In this document: one piece after another, positions 28,830 to 37,657 of the stretch | How positions within the stretch are numbered: position 1 is the first letter of the stretch | Layout of the letters: each line of letters opens with the position of its first letter | Assembly (NCBI GenBank): GCA_963755695.1 | Contig: CAVWLB010000008.1 | Span: 1,364,001 to 1,428,000, forward strand | Length of the DNA stretch: 64,000 bases | Direction of reading: 5' to 3' | Origin: QHWT01 sp963755695 | Lineage (GTDB): Bacteria > Acidobacteriota > Vicinamibacteria > Vicinamibacterales > 2-12-FULL-66-21 | Made by a program: the position numbers and the translations under genes | The notes under the pieces: generated by a model | Seen by the model: only the letters and a program-made list of their open reading frames with translations | What the model was told of the DNA's origin: nothing | The model's database searches: none

Positions 28830-31267
28830 ACGGAGCGCTGCTCGGCGCTTTCGTCCTCGAGCGATATCCATTCGCGCACGCGGAGGCGTTGTCAGCCTTC
28901 GAAACCGTCAACGGCGCGGCAGCGGACGACCCCGACAGCATCGACGCTCTTCGCGTGCCGTTCTCCAGTGAGCTGCGGCGGCGCCTTCAGCACCCGCCCG
29001 ATCTACCGGAACCGACACCGGGTGTGTCCGCCGCGTCGCGGTGGTGTTCCGCGGTCGAGGAGCTGCTCGAGGCCTGCGACGGATTCCTGAGTCGAGCAGC
29101 CATTCAGGCATCGCTCACCGCCGGCGAACGCCGGGAGATTCTCTGCGGAATGGTCCTCACCCGCGCCACCGACAACCGCCTGAAGATGTTGTTCACTGGC
29201 GGCGAGGTGCGATACGGCGACGCGACGTTTCAAGGCAAAGGCTTTCGTTCGCTCGGCCAGGAAGCGATCTACGCCGCCGCGTTGCGCCTTCGCCGCGGAC
29301 CGTCCTACACGGGAAATGGCGGCAGCTGGCGAGGCGATGTCGTCGCGCCGTTGATCCGCGATCTCGGAGTCGTGCTGGCGATGCGGCCGGATCCCGCCAG
29401 CGTTGGGCTCGCGCTGACCGCACAGATGGGCAAGGCGGGTCCGCCGATGGACGGCCGGGATCTGCACCTCGGCGACTTCGAATGGGGCATCCTGCCGCCG
29501 GCTGCGCCGCTGGGCATCGGCCCGCTGACGATCGCCGGTCTCGCCATGGCATTTGCGCAGCAGGCTGACGGCCGGGTCGCCGTGACGTTGATCGGTGAAG
29601 GGGCATCGTCGCTCGGAGAGTGGCACGAGGCCATCAACCTGTGCGCCGTGCGCAAGCTGCCCGCGATCTTCTGCGTCGAGAACAATCAGACCGCGCTCTC
29701 GACCCCTCAGCCCGATCAATCCGCGGTGCGCGTGTTTGCCGACAAGGCGGCCGGCTACGGCGTGCCAGGCATCACCATCGACGGCACCGATCCTGACGTG
29801 ATTGCGGCAGCCTTCACCTGGGCCGCGGAACGCGCGCGCCAGGGCAACGGGCCCACCCTCATCGAAACCGTTTCCATGCGGATGTGCGGACACGCGCATC
29901 ACGACGACATGTTGTACCTGGGCAAGGATCCACAACCTTCCTGGGAGTATCCATCCCCGACAGAACAGGGATACGCGAACCGCGAACTCTATGAATACTG
30001 GTCCCGTCGCGATCCGTTGCCGGCTTACGCGGCACGCCTCGAAGCGGACGGGGTGATCGCGGCCGGAGATCTCGAGAAGTTCAAGCGCGACGCCGAGGCG
30101 CTCGTCGAAGGTCAGGCCCGCCGGGTCATTGAGGCGCCGTGGCCCAATGCCGAGACAGTCGGGGAGAGAGTCTTTGCCGACGACGAACGTCGCGTGCGCA
30201 TCGAGCTGCTCGATCCGTCCGTGCGAGGAGCGGTTGAACACGACCCGCCGCTGCCGCCACTCGAACCAGTCGCGCCGCGGGATACAAAAGGCAGCACGTT
30301 CCTCGACGCGATCATGCTGGGTGTTGGCGACGCCTTGCGCGCCGACCCTCGAGTGTTCGTCTACGGCGAAGACGTCGGCGGGGCCTATGGCAACGCGTTC
30401 CTGCTTCTGCGCCCCCTGCTGAAAGAGTTCCCCGACCGGATCCTCAACTCGCCGCTCGCGGAAGGAGCGGTCATCGGGGTGTGCGTCGGAGCCGCGCTCG
30501 GCGGACAACGGCCGATTGGCGAGATGCAGTTCAACGACTTCGTGGCGAACGGATTCAATCAGCTGGTGAACAACGCCGCGAAGATCCGGTATCGATGGGG
30601 CGGCTCTGTTCCGATGGTGCTTCGCATGCCGTGGGGCGGCCTCCGCCACGCCGGGCCCTATCACAGTCAGAACACCGAGCCGTGGTTTTATCGCACGCCC
30701 GGGCTCAAGATCGTCGTGCCGTCAACGCCGACTGACGCCCGTGGACTGATGGCCAGCGCGGTTGCCGATCCGGATCCGGTCCTTTATTACGAGCACATTG
30801 CGTTGTACCGCGATCCGCGGGTCAAGCAGGCGCTCGGCGAAGAGCCGCCATCGCCGATTCCGATCGGCAAGGCGGCGTTGCGCCGCGAGGGATCCGACCT
30901 GGCGATCATCTCGTACGGCGCCTACGTTCACACCGCACTCGCGGTCGCCGAGGCGTTGGCAACCGAAGGTATCCAGGCAAGCGTGCTCGACCTGCGATCG
31001 CTTGCGCCGCTGGACAAGCCGTCAGTGCTCGCGGTCGCGCGGCACTGCAGCAAAGTCCTCATCGTGCACGAAGACTCGCGGACGGGTGGAATCGGCGAGA
31101 GCCTCGCCGCGATCATTCAGGAAGAAGCGTTCGAATCGCTCGACGCGCCGGTCCGCGTCATAGGCGCGCTGGATACGCCGGTGCCGTACTCGCCGCCGCT
31201 CGAAGCGCGGTTCCTGCCGGACGAAGCCGAGATTCTGCGCGCTGCCCGGCTGCTGGTCGCCTACTGA
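28826..31267 (+). CDS. Fused alpha-ketoacid dehydrogenase E1 (alpha + beta subunits)
   Basis: The 813-residue protein joins both E1 subunits. The alpha half has the thiamine-diphosphate motif GEGASSLGEWHEAINL followed by VENNQTAL (GDG-N type) near 253-290 and AHHDDMLYLGKDPQPSWEYP. The beta half from about 490 starts GSTFLDAIMLGVGDALRADP and contains FVYGEDVGGAYGNAFLL, then ILNSPLAEGAVIGVCVGAAL and a transketolase C domain (LDLRSLAPLDKPSVLAVARH). It would decarboxylate a branched-chain 2-oxoacid, pyruvate or acetoin. No E2 or E3 gene is adjacent, so the partner complex is elsewhere. It overlaps the thioredoxin gene by 4 nt. Confidence 0.93.
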   Translation: MNGALLGAFVLERYPFAHAEALSAFETVNGAAADDPDSIDALRVPFSSELRRRLQHPPDLPEPTPGVSAASRWCSAVEELLEACDGFLSRAAIQASLTAGERREILCGMVLTRATDNRLKMLFTGGEVRYGDATFQGKGFRSLGQEAIYAAALRLRRGPSYTGNGGSWRGDVVAPLIRDLGVVLAMRPDPASVGLALTAQMGKAGPPMDGRDLHLGDFEWGILPPAAPLGIGPLTIAGLAMAFAQQADGRVAVTLIGEGASSLGEWHEAINLCAVRKLPAIFCVENNQTALSTPQPDQSAVRVFADKAAGYGVPGITIDGTDPDVIAAAFTWAAERARQGNGPTLIETVSMRMCGHAHHDDMLYLGKDPQPSWEYPSPTEQGYANRELYEYWSRRDPLPAYAARLEADGVIAAGDLEKFKRDAEALVEGQARRVIEAPWPNAETVGERVFADDERRVRIELLDPSVRGAVEHDPPLPPLEPVAPRDTKGSTFLDAIMLGVGDALRADPRVFVYGEDVGGAYGNAFLLLRPLLKEFPDRILNSPLAEGAVIGVCVGAALGGQRPIGEMQFNDFVANGFNQLVNNAAKIRYRWGGSVPMVLRMPWGGLRHAGPYHSQNTEPWFYRTPGLKIVVPSTPTDARGLMASAVADPDPVLYYEHIALYRDPRVKQALGEEPPSPIPIGKAALRREGSDLAIISYGAYVHTALAVAEALATEGIQASVLDLRSLAPLDKPSVLAVARHCSKVLIVHEDSRTGGIGESLAAIIQEEAFESLDAPVRVIGALDTPVPYSPPLEARFLPDEAEILRAARLLVAY

Positions 31268-31275
31268 CCCAATCG

Positions 31276-32752
31276 TCAGTCCCTGATCGGTGATCCGGAA
31301 TCGAGGGATGACCGATTCGACCAAGAGCACCACGGCCGGTAGAGAGCCAATACACGCGTATCGATCGGGATGTCACCGCATCTGCGGTAGTTCTGCCGGA
31401 TGGCGGACCACATCGCCGGCGTCCACTGATTGGGTGCGGGCCGGTCCCACTCGAGCATGACGACAATCAATCCGAAGCGCTGCGCACGCAGATCGTCGAG
31501 CAGGGGCCGTTCGTTCCAGAGCCCGGCGCGGGCGAGTTGGCTCATCTTGAACGGCTCCATCCAGATGTGATGGTGCGTGAGCGGGAGCATGCCCATCACC
31601 GCATCGGTGAGGACCGGCCCGCGTTCGGCGGCGATCGTCCTGAACGTGTCGTGCAGATACGGCGGGACCGATACGCGATAGGGATGATTGATCCGAATCC
31701 ACCAGAGCGCCTGCACCGCGAGCGCCGTCGTGGCGGCGATTCGCCAGTAGCGGCCGCGCCGGCCCGGCATGTCCTCCGTCACGCGCCAGGCGAACGCGGC
31801 CGCCAATCCGCATCCCACCGCGAGCTCGATGAAGTAGTTCATGTTCGAGCCGATTCGGCCGACGCCGAACGCCGACGGCAGCGACGCGACGAGATACGCG
31901 GTCAAGACCGGCGCCCACGGCTGGCGGCGTCGCAGGCCGGCAATCACCGCCATCATCGTGATTGCCAGCAGCAGCGGTACCTGTCGGTACGAGTTCCGTC
32001 GTCTGCAGGGTCCACTGCGCCCACGCGAACGGAAGCACGTTCGAGTGGAGGATGGCGAACAGGAATCCGCCGCTCGCGTGTTGCAGGACAGCCCCGACGA
32101 TTGCGGCTCCGGTGGCGAGACTGATCGCGTAGATCGCGAGCGTCCGCCCACGCCCCTCGGTCAGCAGGTAGGCGGCGACCGCCGCGCACGCGGGGAACCA
32201 CACGGTCTGGCGGGTGAACGCCGCGGCCAGCATGAGGACCAGCGACAACGCTGTGCTGGCACCACCAGGGCGCAGGCAGACCAGAGCTGCCACCGCGCCC
32301 CACGCACATGCCACCGCCAGCATGTCCACGCGAACGGTGTGGGCCCAGCGATTGAGGAACGGGACGGCAATCACGGTGAGCGCAGCGAGAACGCCCGCCC
32401 GTCGACCCGCAAAGCGGGACGCAACCAGGCCGGCGCACACGGCCGCAGCGATCGCGGACAGCTCCGCGATCAATCGCCCGTACCAGAACGAGAGGCCGAA
32501 CCATCGCGTCATCGGCGCCTGGATGGCCATGAACAGCGGCGGATAGCTGGGGATCAGGTACGGCGGCGACGCCGGCGACGGCGGGTAGATGTTTTGCCCC
32601 TGGGCGATGAGCCACGCCTCGTCGAGGATCATTCCGTCGCCATAATCGAGGGCGTACGGGAATCTCGTGCTCTGCGCGGCGAACGAGAAGAATCCGCTCG
32701 ACGCGAGCGCAAGGAGCGCCGCGAGAAGCAGGAAACGAGACCGCTCTTGCAA
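31276..32752 (-). CDS. GT39-like polytopic glycosyltransferase, one frameshift
   Basis: The protein starts at TTG 32752 (QERSRFLLLAALLALASSGF) and has about ten helices. The first periplasmic loop (YALDYGDGMILDEAWLIAQG) carries acidic residues in the position expected for PMT/ArnT-like transferases, and DYGDG...YPP is common in this group. A shift near 31990 precedes the last helices and a soluble tail (YRRCGDIPIDTRVLALYRPW). It probably transfers a sugar from a polyprenyl phosphate. The start is only 20 bp from the divergent DNA glycosylase start. Confidence 0.8.
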
Positions 32753-32772
32753 GGCAGCTTATTCTAAGCGGA

Positions 32773-33696
32773 GTGCCCGAACTGCCGGACATCGAGCTGT
32801 ATCTCGCCGCGCTTCGCCCGCGCATCCAGGATCGGCCATTGACGCGCGGTCGCCTGGCGAGCGCGTTCTTCCTGCGCAGCATCGAGGTGCCCCTCGAGGC
32901 GCTCGCCGGCCATCGTGTCCTCGACCTGCACCGCATCGGCAAGCGCATCGTGCTGGCATTCGACGACGACCTCTTCGCGGTGCTGCACTTGATGATTGCG
33001 GGACGCCTGCGATGGCTGAAGGCGGGTGCGCCGATACCAGGGAAGATTGGCCTGGCCGCCTTCGACTTCCCCGACGGCTCGCTCATCGTCACGGAATCAG
33101 GGTCGCGGAAGCGTGCATCGCTGCACATCGTTCGAGGCGCAGCCGCCGTCGAGGCGTTCGACCCGGGTGGCGTCGAGGTGCTCGAATCACCATTCGAGCC
33201 GTTCGCCGCCGCGCTTCGCCGTGAGAACCATACGATCAAGCGGGCGTTGACCGATCCTCACCTGCTCAGCGGCATTGGCAACGCGTATTCCGACGAGATC
33301 CTGCATGCAGCCAAGATGTCGCCGATGGTCCTGACCCATTCACTGACTGACGACCAACTGCGCGCGCTGCACAAGGCCTGCGTGACCGTGCTTCGCGGCT
33401 GGTCCGACCGCCTGCGGGCGGAAACGGGAGACGCGTTTCCTGAAAAGGTGACCGCATTCCGGCCGGGGATGGCTGTGCACGGCCGTCACGGGAAGCCGTG
33501 TCCGCGTTGCGGCGCGCCGGTCCAGCGCATCGTCTACGCGAGCAACGAGGCCAACTACTGCCCCACGTGCCAGACCGAGGGGCGTCTGCTTGCCGACCGG
33601 GCCTTGTCGCGACTCCTCCGCAACGACTGGCCGAAGACGCTCGACGAGCTGGAACGCCGGAGGAAGGCCGACTATCCGGGGGACGACTCGCGGTGA
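32773..33696 (+). CDS. Formamidopyrimidine-DNA glycosylase family protein (Fpg/Nei)
   Basis: The start GTG gives MPELPDIELYL, with the catalytic N-terminal Pro and Glu of the family. IGNAYSDEIL in the helix-two-turn-helix and a CPRC...CPTC zinc finger (about 244-267) complete the domain set. The protein (307 residues) carries about 40 extra residues after the zinc finger (LLADRALSRLLRNDWPKTLD), where Fpg normally ends. It is a base-excision repair glycosylase/AP lyase; oxidised purines are the most likely substrate, but Nei-like specificity is not excluded. The stop overlaps the ABC transporter start (GTGA), an unexpected pairing. Confidence 0.9.
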   Translation: MPELPDIELYLAALRPRIQDRPLTRGRLASAFFLRSIEVPLEALAGHRVLDLHRIGKRIVLAFDDDLFAVLHLMIAGRLRWLKAGAPIPGKIGLAAFDFPDGSLIVTESGSRKRASLHIVRGAAAVEAFDPGGVEVLESPFEPFAAALRRENHTIKRALTDPHLLSGIGNAYSDEILHAAKMSPMVLTHSLTDDQLRALHKACVTVLRGWSDRLRAETGDAFPEKVTAFRPGMAVHGRHGKPCPRCGAPVQRIVYASNEANYCPTCQTEGRLLADRALSRLLRNDWPKTLDELERRRKADYPGDDSR

Positions 33697-35501
33697 GGTC
33701 CTGGCTGATTCAGACGGCCGAGGTCTGGCGTCTCCTGAAGCAGCTTCGGCCGTACCTTGGTGCGGGCCGCGGCCTGTTGTTCGCGGCGCTGGCGAGCTCG
33801 CTCGTCATGGTCCTGTTCGAAGGGGTCGGCGTCGGCCTGCTCGTTCCCTTGCTCTCGCTGCTGCTCGGCGGTTCCAACGCCGTGCCAATGCGTCCGTTGC
33901 AGTGGCTCGAACGAGAGCTGCCGAACCACTCTCCCGCCTTCTATGTTGGCGTCTGCTGCGTGGCGATCGTGGCGGCAATCGCCGCCAAGAACGTCGCGAG
34001 TTACGTGGCGCAGCTCTTTGCGGCGCGATTGAAGCAGCGGGTGTCGATCGGCCTGCGGCAGGCGCTCTTCAGCCGCCTGCAGCAGGCGGCACTCGACCTC
34101 TTCGATCAGCGTCCGGGCGGCGAAATCGCGAACATGTTCCTGGTCGAGACCTACCGCACGACCGTGGCGATCGACGCGTCGGTCGGGCTGGTGCAGCGCC
34201 TCAGCATCGCGCTCTTCTACGTGGTTGCCCTGTTCTACATCTCCTGGCCGCTCACCACGCTGGTTGTTGGCCTGGGTCTCGCGGTGGGCAGCACGCTCGG
34301 CTTCGTCTACCGCCGTCTCGGGCACGCGGGCACCATGCTGACCGATCTGAATCATCAGCTGTCGACAACGCTCGAACAGTCGTTCGCCGGCGTGCGGGTG
34401 GTGCGCGCGACCAATTCGCAGCAGCGGGAGATCGAAAGATTCGCGGCGCTCAATTCGGCGCAGGCCGGCGCCGAGGAAACCACCGCTCGGGCACAGGCGC
34501 TGCTGTTTCCATTGACGGAGACGCTCGCGGTCCTCGGCGCGATGGCCATCGTGGCCTGCGCCTACATCTTCCTGGTCAGGCCGGGGCACATGTTGAGCAG
34601 CTACCTGCTCTGGTACGGCTTCGTTCTGCTGCGCCTGCTGCCGCTCCTCAATCAGCTGTACACGATGCAGGGACACCTGTTCTACCTGGCGGGCGGGATT
34701 CGCGAGGTCGATAAGTGGCTCGGTACTCCGGTCTTTCCCGATCGCCAGTTCGGGACGATCGAGTTTCACGGTCTGCGGCGCGAGGTGCGGTTCGACCGGG
34801 TCAGCTATCGCTATGCCACCGGCACCGAGGCGCTGCGCGATGCGGAGTTTGTCGTTCCCGCCGGACAGACCGTCGCAGTGGTCGGCACCTCAGGCTCCGG
34901 CAAATCCACGCTGGCGGCGCTCTTGCTGCGGCTGCGGGCCCCGTCTGCCGGGCGAATCACGGTCGACGGCGTCGACTATTGGGAGTTCACGCCGGACAGC
35001 TGGCATCGAGCGATCGCGCTCGTCGAACAGGATGCGTTTCTCTTTCATGGAACGCTCAAGGAGAACGTGCTGTATGGGTGGCAGCACGCGTCGGATGAAA
35101 CGCTCCATCGCGCGATTGCGGCAGCCAATCTCGAGGACATGGTCAACTCGCTGCCTGACGGCGTCGACACCCTGGTCGGCGAGCGGGGCGCGATGGTGTC
35201 GGGCGGTCAGCGTCAGCGAATCGCCATCGCGCGCGCCCTGGTGCGCGATCCCAGCATCCTGATTCTCGACGAGGCGACCTCCCACCTCGACTCGCTTTCG
35301 GAGCAGCTCGTGCAGCAGGCGCTGACCAACGCATCACGCGGGCGCACGACCATCGTGATCGCACACCGGCTGTCGACCATTCGCGAAGCCGACTGGATTG
35401 TCGTCCTCGAGCGGGGAGAGATCGTCGAGCAGGGAACCTGGGACTCGCTCCAGGCGGCGCAGGGAGCGTTCGACCGCCTGGTGCGCGGATTGACGGCGTG
35501 A
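33693..35501 (+). CDS. ABC exporter / lipid-linked oligosaccharide flippase (MsbA/PglK type)
   Basis: This 602-residue half-transporter has six helices in the first 300 residues and a nucleotide-binding domain with Walker A GTSGSGKST (about 397), signature VSGGQRQRIAIARAL and Walker B ILILDEATSHLDS. The exporter fold matches MsbA/PglK. Its neighbours are glycosyltransferases, and no Wzx protein is visible in the window, so flipping of a lipid-linked glycan is plausible; multidrug or lipid export is the alternative. GTG 33693 overlaps the glycosylase stop, and the stop overlaps the next GTG, so the block is translationally coupled. Confidence 0.9.
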   Translation: MRSWLIQTAEVWRLLKQLRPYLGAGRGLLFAALASSLVMVLFEGVGVGLLVPLLSLLLGGSNAVPMRPLQWLERELPNHSPAFYVGVCCVAIVAAIAAKNVASYVAQLFAARLKQRVSIGLRQALFSRLQQAALDLFDQRPGGEIANMFLVETYRTTVAIDASVGLVQRLSIALFYVVALFYISWPLTTLVVGLGLAVGSTLGFVYRRLGHAGTMLTDLNHQLSTTLEQSFAGVRVVRATNSQQREIERFAALNSAQAGAEETTARAQALLFPLTETLAVLGAMAIVACAYIFLVRPGHMLSSYLLWYGFVLLRLLPLLNQLYTMQGHLFYLAGGIREVDKWLGTPVFPDRQFGTIEFHGLRREVRFDRVSYRYATGTEALRDAEFVVPAGQTVAVVGTSGSGKSTLAALLLRLRAPSAGRITVDGVDYWEFTPDSWHRAIALVEQDAFLFHGTLKENVLYGWQHASDETLHRAIAAANLEDMVNSLPDGVDTLVGERGAMVSGGQRQRIAIARALVRDPSILILDEATSHLDSLSEQLVQQALTNASRGRTTIVIAHRLSTIREADWIVVLERGEIVEQGTWDSLQAAQGAFDRLVRGLTA

Positions 35502-36556
35502 TCGACCTCCGCGGACGGCGCGTCCTGTTCGTGCTCGACGCGGATCCCGCGTTCAGCGGGCGCGACTTCCGCGCCTCAGGAGTTGGCGGCACGCAATCCT
35601 GTGTCGTGCTCCTGAGCGAGGCGCTTGCTGCGCGCGGGGCTGCGGTGGTCGTCGCCAACCGCATCGGTGCACCAGTGACTGACGCGGGCGTCCGCTACGT
35701 TCCGCTCACCGCAATAGGCGCCGAGCGCTTCGATCTCGTCGTGCTCTGGAAGCACTGGTCGGATGCCGTGGCGGACCGCGGCACCAGGCGAGTGTTCATC
35801 TGGACCGACGTGCACATTCCGGATCCCGCGAACCTCGCGCGGTGCTGCGCCTGGGCGCACGTGTCACTGACGCTCTCGGAGTTCCAGCGGAACCGCCTGA
35901 CAGCCGCGACCGGTGCGATCGAGGCCGAGGCCCTCGGCCGGGCACCAATCGAAGTGGCGGACTATCCTGATATGCCCACCGCACGAGAGCGGATTCTCCT
36001 TTACTGTTCGGTGCCCGATCGCGGGTTGTACTACCTGAAGGACCTCTTTCCGAGGATTCGTCGCGCCGTGCCCGATGCGAAGCTGGTGATTACGTCAGAT
36101 TTCACCCTGTGGGGCGGGCGTCCGGCCCGAGACGCGTTCGTGAAATTTTTCGAAGGGCAGCAGGGCGTGGAGTACGCCGGGCACGTGACGCGCGCGGAGC
36201 TCGTCGCGTGGCAGCGGCGGGCGCGCTTGATGGCATACCCATGCAATTTCGAGGAGGGCTTCTGCCTGTCGGCTGCGGAATGCATGGCGGCGGGCGCGGT
36301 GCCGGTCACCACGCGCGCCTTTGCGCTGACGACGACGGTGGGTGACGGCGGCGTTCTCGTCAACGGCCGGCCGCGAAGCTGGTTTTATCGCCGGCACTTC
36401 GTGCGCGCATGCATCGAATTACTGACCGACGATGGACGATGGCGCGAGCTTGCGACACGAGGCCGCATGCGCGCCGTGCGCGAATACGCTCCGCCACGCG
36501 TCCTCGACGTGCTGCTGGATGCGGCCGGTCCGCTGCATGGTGGGAGGCCCGACTGA
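35498..36556 (+). CDS. GT4-like glycosyltransferase
   Basis: This 352-residue GT-B protein has an N-terminal GGTQSCVVLLSEALAARGAA (glycine-rich donor-side loop of GT4 enzymes), the mid-protein ILLYCSVPDRGLYYLKDLFP and the acceptor/donor segment YPCNFEEGFCLSAAECMAAG with the EX7E glutamates, followed by AVPVTTRAFA. It starts at GTG 35498 overlapping the ABC transporter stop. It probably adds one sugar to a cytoplasmic lipid-linked intermediate. The specificity is unknown. Confidence 0.85.
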   Translation: MIDLRGRRVLFVLDADPAFSGRDFRASGVGGTQSCVVLLSEALAARGAAVVVANRIGAPVTDAGVRYVPLTAIGAERFDLVVLWKHWSDAVADRGTRRVFIWTDVHIPDPANLARCCAWAHVSLTLSEFQRNRLTAATGAIEAEALGRAPIEVADYPDMPTARERILLYCSVPDRGLYYLKDLFPRIRRAVPDAKLVITSDFTLWGGRPARDAFVKFFEGQQGVEYAGHVTRAELVAWQRRARLMAYPCNFEEGFCLSAAECMAAGAVPVTTRAFALTTTVGDGGVLVNGRPRSWFYRRHFVRACIELLTDDGRWRELATRGRMRAVREYAPPRVLDVLLDAAGPLHGGRPD

Positions 36557-36557
36557 G

Positions 36558-37520
36558 GTGGCGCAGTCTTTCGAGGTTCCCGTCCTCCTCGTCATCTATC
36601 GCCGGCCCGATCTTGCCGCGCGGGTCTTCGATGCGATTTCGGCAGCGCGTCCGCGTACGCTGTTCGTGGCGGCCGATGGCCCGGCCAGCGTTGATGAGGC
36701 CGCCGCCTGCCAGGCGGCGCGGCGCGTGGTCACGACCGTGACGTGGCCGTGCGAGGTGATCACCGACTTTGCGGCTCAGAACCTTGGTTGCCGGCGCCGG
36801 GTCAGCACCGCGCTCGAATGGTTCTTCGGCGCCTGCGAGTCGGGCATCGTCCTCGAGGAGGACTGCCTGCCGTCCCCGGATTTCTTCCGGTTTTCGGCGG
36901 CCATGCTGGAACGATACCGGGACGATCAGCGGATCGTGCACGTCAGCGGCGAGACCTACCGTCGGCAGCGTGGATCGGCGTGTTCGTACTACTTTTCGAA
37001 GTACGCGTTGACCTGGGGGTGGGCGGCGTGGCGGCGCACCTGGCAGTTGTTCGACGTGGACATGCGCACGTGGCCGGCGTTTCGGCGCCAGCCGGAAGCG
37101 GAGGCGATGTTCGACACCACCGACGAGCGCGCCTATTGGCACGGCACGTTTCAACTGATGTTCGACCGCAAACTCCCGACCGCCTGGGACTACGCGTGGC
37201 TCTACGCCTGCATGACGCAGGGCCTGTCGATTCACCCGGCCGTCAACCTGGTCACGAATATCGGTTCTGGCAATGGTGCCACGCACACCCACTCGCACCC
37301 GACTCTGCATCGACCCGTCAACGCGCTGGAGACCGGGCTGCGCCACCCAGCGTGGATGGTGCGCGATCGTGAAGCCGATCTCGACACGTTCGACCATCGA
37401 TTCCCGGGAGCCATCCTCAAGCACCAGCGCACGTGGCGTCACCAGGCAGGACGCCCCGGGCGCTGGGCCCGACGGCTGTTTCGACGGACCCTCGGCCGGC
37501 CGTCGAGCGGGGGGTCGTAG
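36558..37520 (+). CDS. GT-A (GT2-like) glycosyltransferase
   Basis: The 320-residue product begins VAQSFEVPVLLVIYRRPDLA. It shows the pattern of 'hemolytic protein HlpA-like' glycosyltransferases: RTLFVAADGPASVDEAAACQ, NLGCRRRVSTALEWFF, then GIVLEEDCLPSPDFFRF with the EED acidic motif that substitutes for DxD, and YALTWGWAAWRRTWQLFD. GTG 36558 follows GGGAGG at about 12 nt; an in-frame ATG at 36537 is the alternative. It is the last gene of the first EPS block. Confidence 0.85.
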   Translation: MAQSFEVPVLLVIYRRPDLAARVFDAISAARPRTLFVAADGPASVDEAAACQAARRVVTTVTWPCEVITDFAAQNLGCRRRVSTALEWFFGACESGIVLEEDCLPSPDFFRFSAAMLERYRDDQRIVHVSGETYRRQRGSACSYYFSKYALTWGWAAWRRTWQLFDVDMRTWPAFRRQPEAEAMFDTTDERAYWHGTFQLMFDRKLPTAWDYAWLYACMTQGLSIHPAVNLVTNIGSGNGATHTHSHPTLHRPVNALETGLRHPAWMVRDREADLDTFDHRFPGAILKHQRTWRHQAGRPGRWARRLFRRTLGRPSSGGS

Positions 37521-37542
37521 AACCACACCGCCGACCCAAATG

Positions 37543-37578
37543 TGTCGATTTTGACTCGATTGCGTGTCGCTATTGACA
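37543..37578. promoter_or_regulatory. Tandem TGTC-N6-GACW operator candidate
   Basis: TGTCGATTTTGACT (37543-37556) and TGTCGCTATTGACA (37565-37578) are two half-palindromic sites in direct order, 22 bp apart, i.e. two helical turns. They lie about 80-115 bp upstream of the degenerate NtrC-like regulator in the only sizeable gap of the EPS locus. No sigma-54 -24/-12 element is visible downstream. Binding by the regulator is inferred from arrangement only. Confidence 0.55.
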
Positions 37579-37657
37579 CAGGCCCTGAGTAGCGCGACAA
37601 TCCGACACCGGATCCCGTAAATCCCCAGAGCGGTATTCCCCTGGTCAGTCCCGGACT

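Noticed and set aside
29003..30664. 553-codon open frame on the minus strand
   Set aside because: Antisense shadow of the E1 fusion, whose domain motifs are unmistakable.
37600..37657. Sigma-54 promoter for the EPS operon
   Set aside because: No GG-N10-GC pair with TGGC/TTGC context was found, and the regulator lacks the GAFTGA loop needed to use one.
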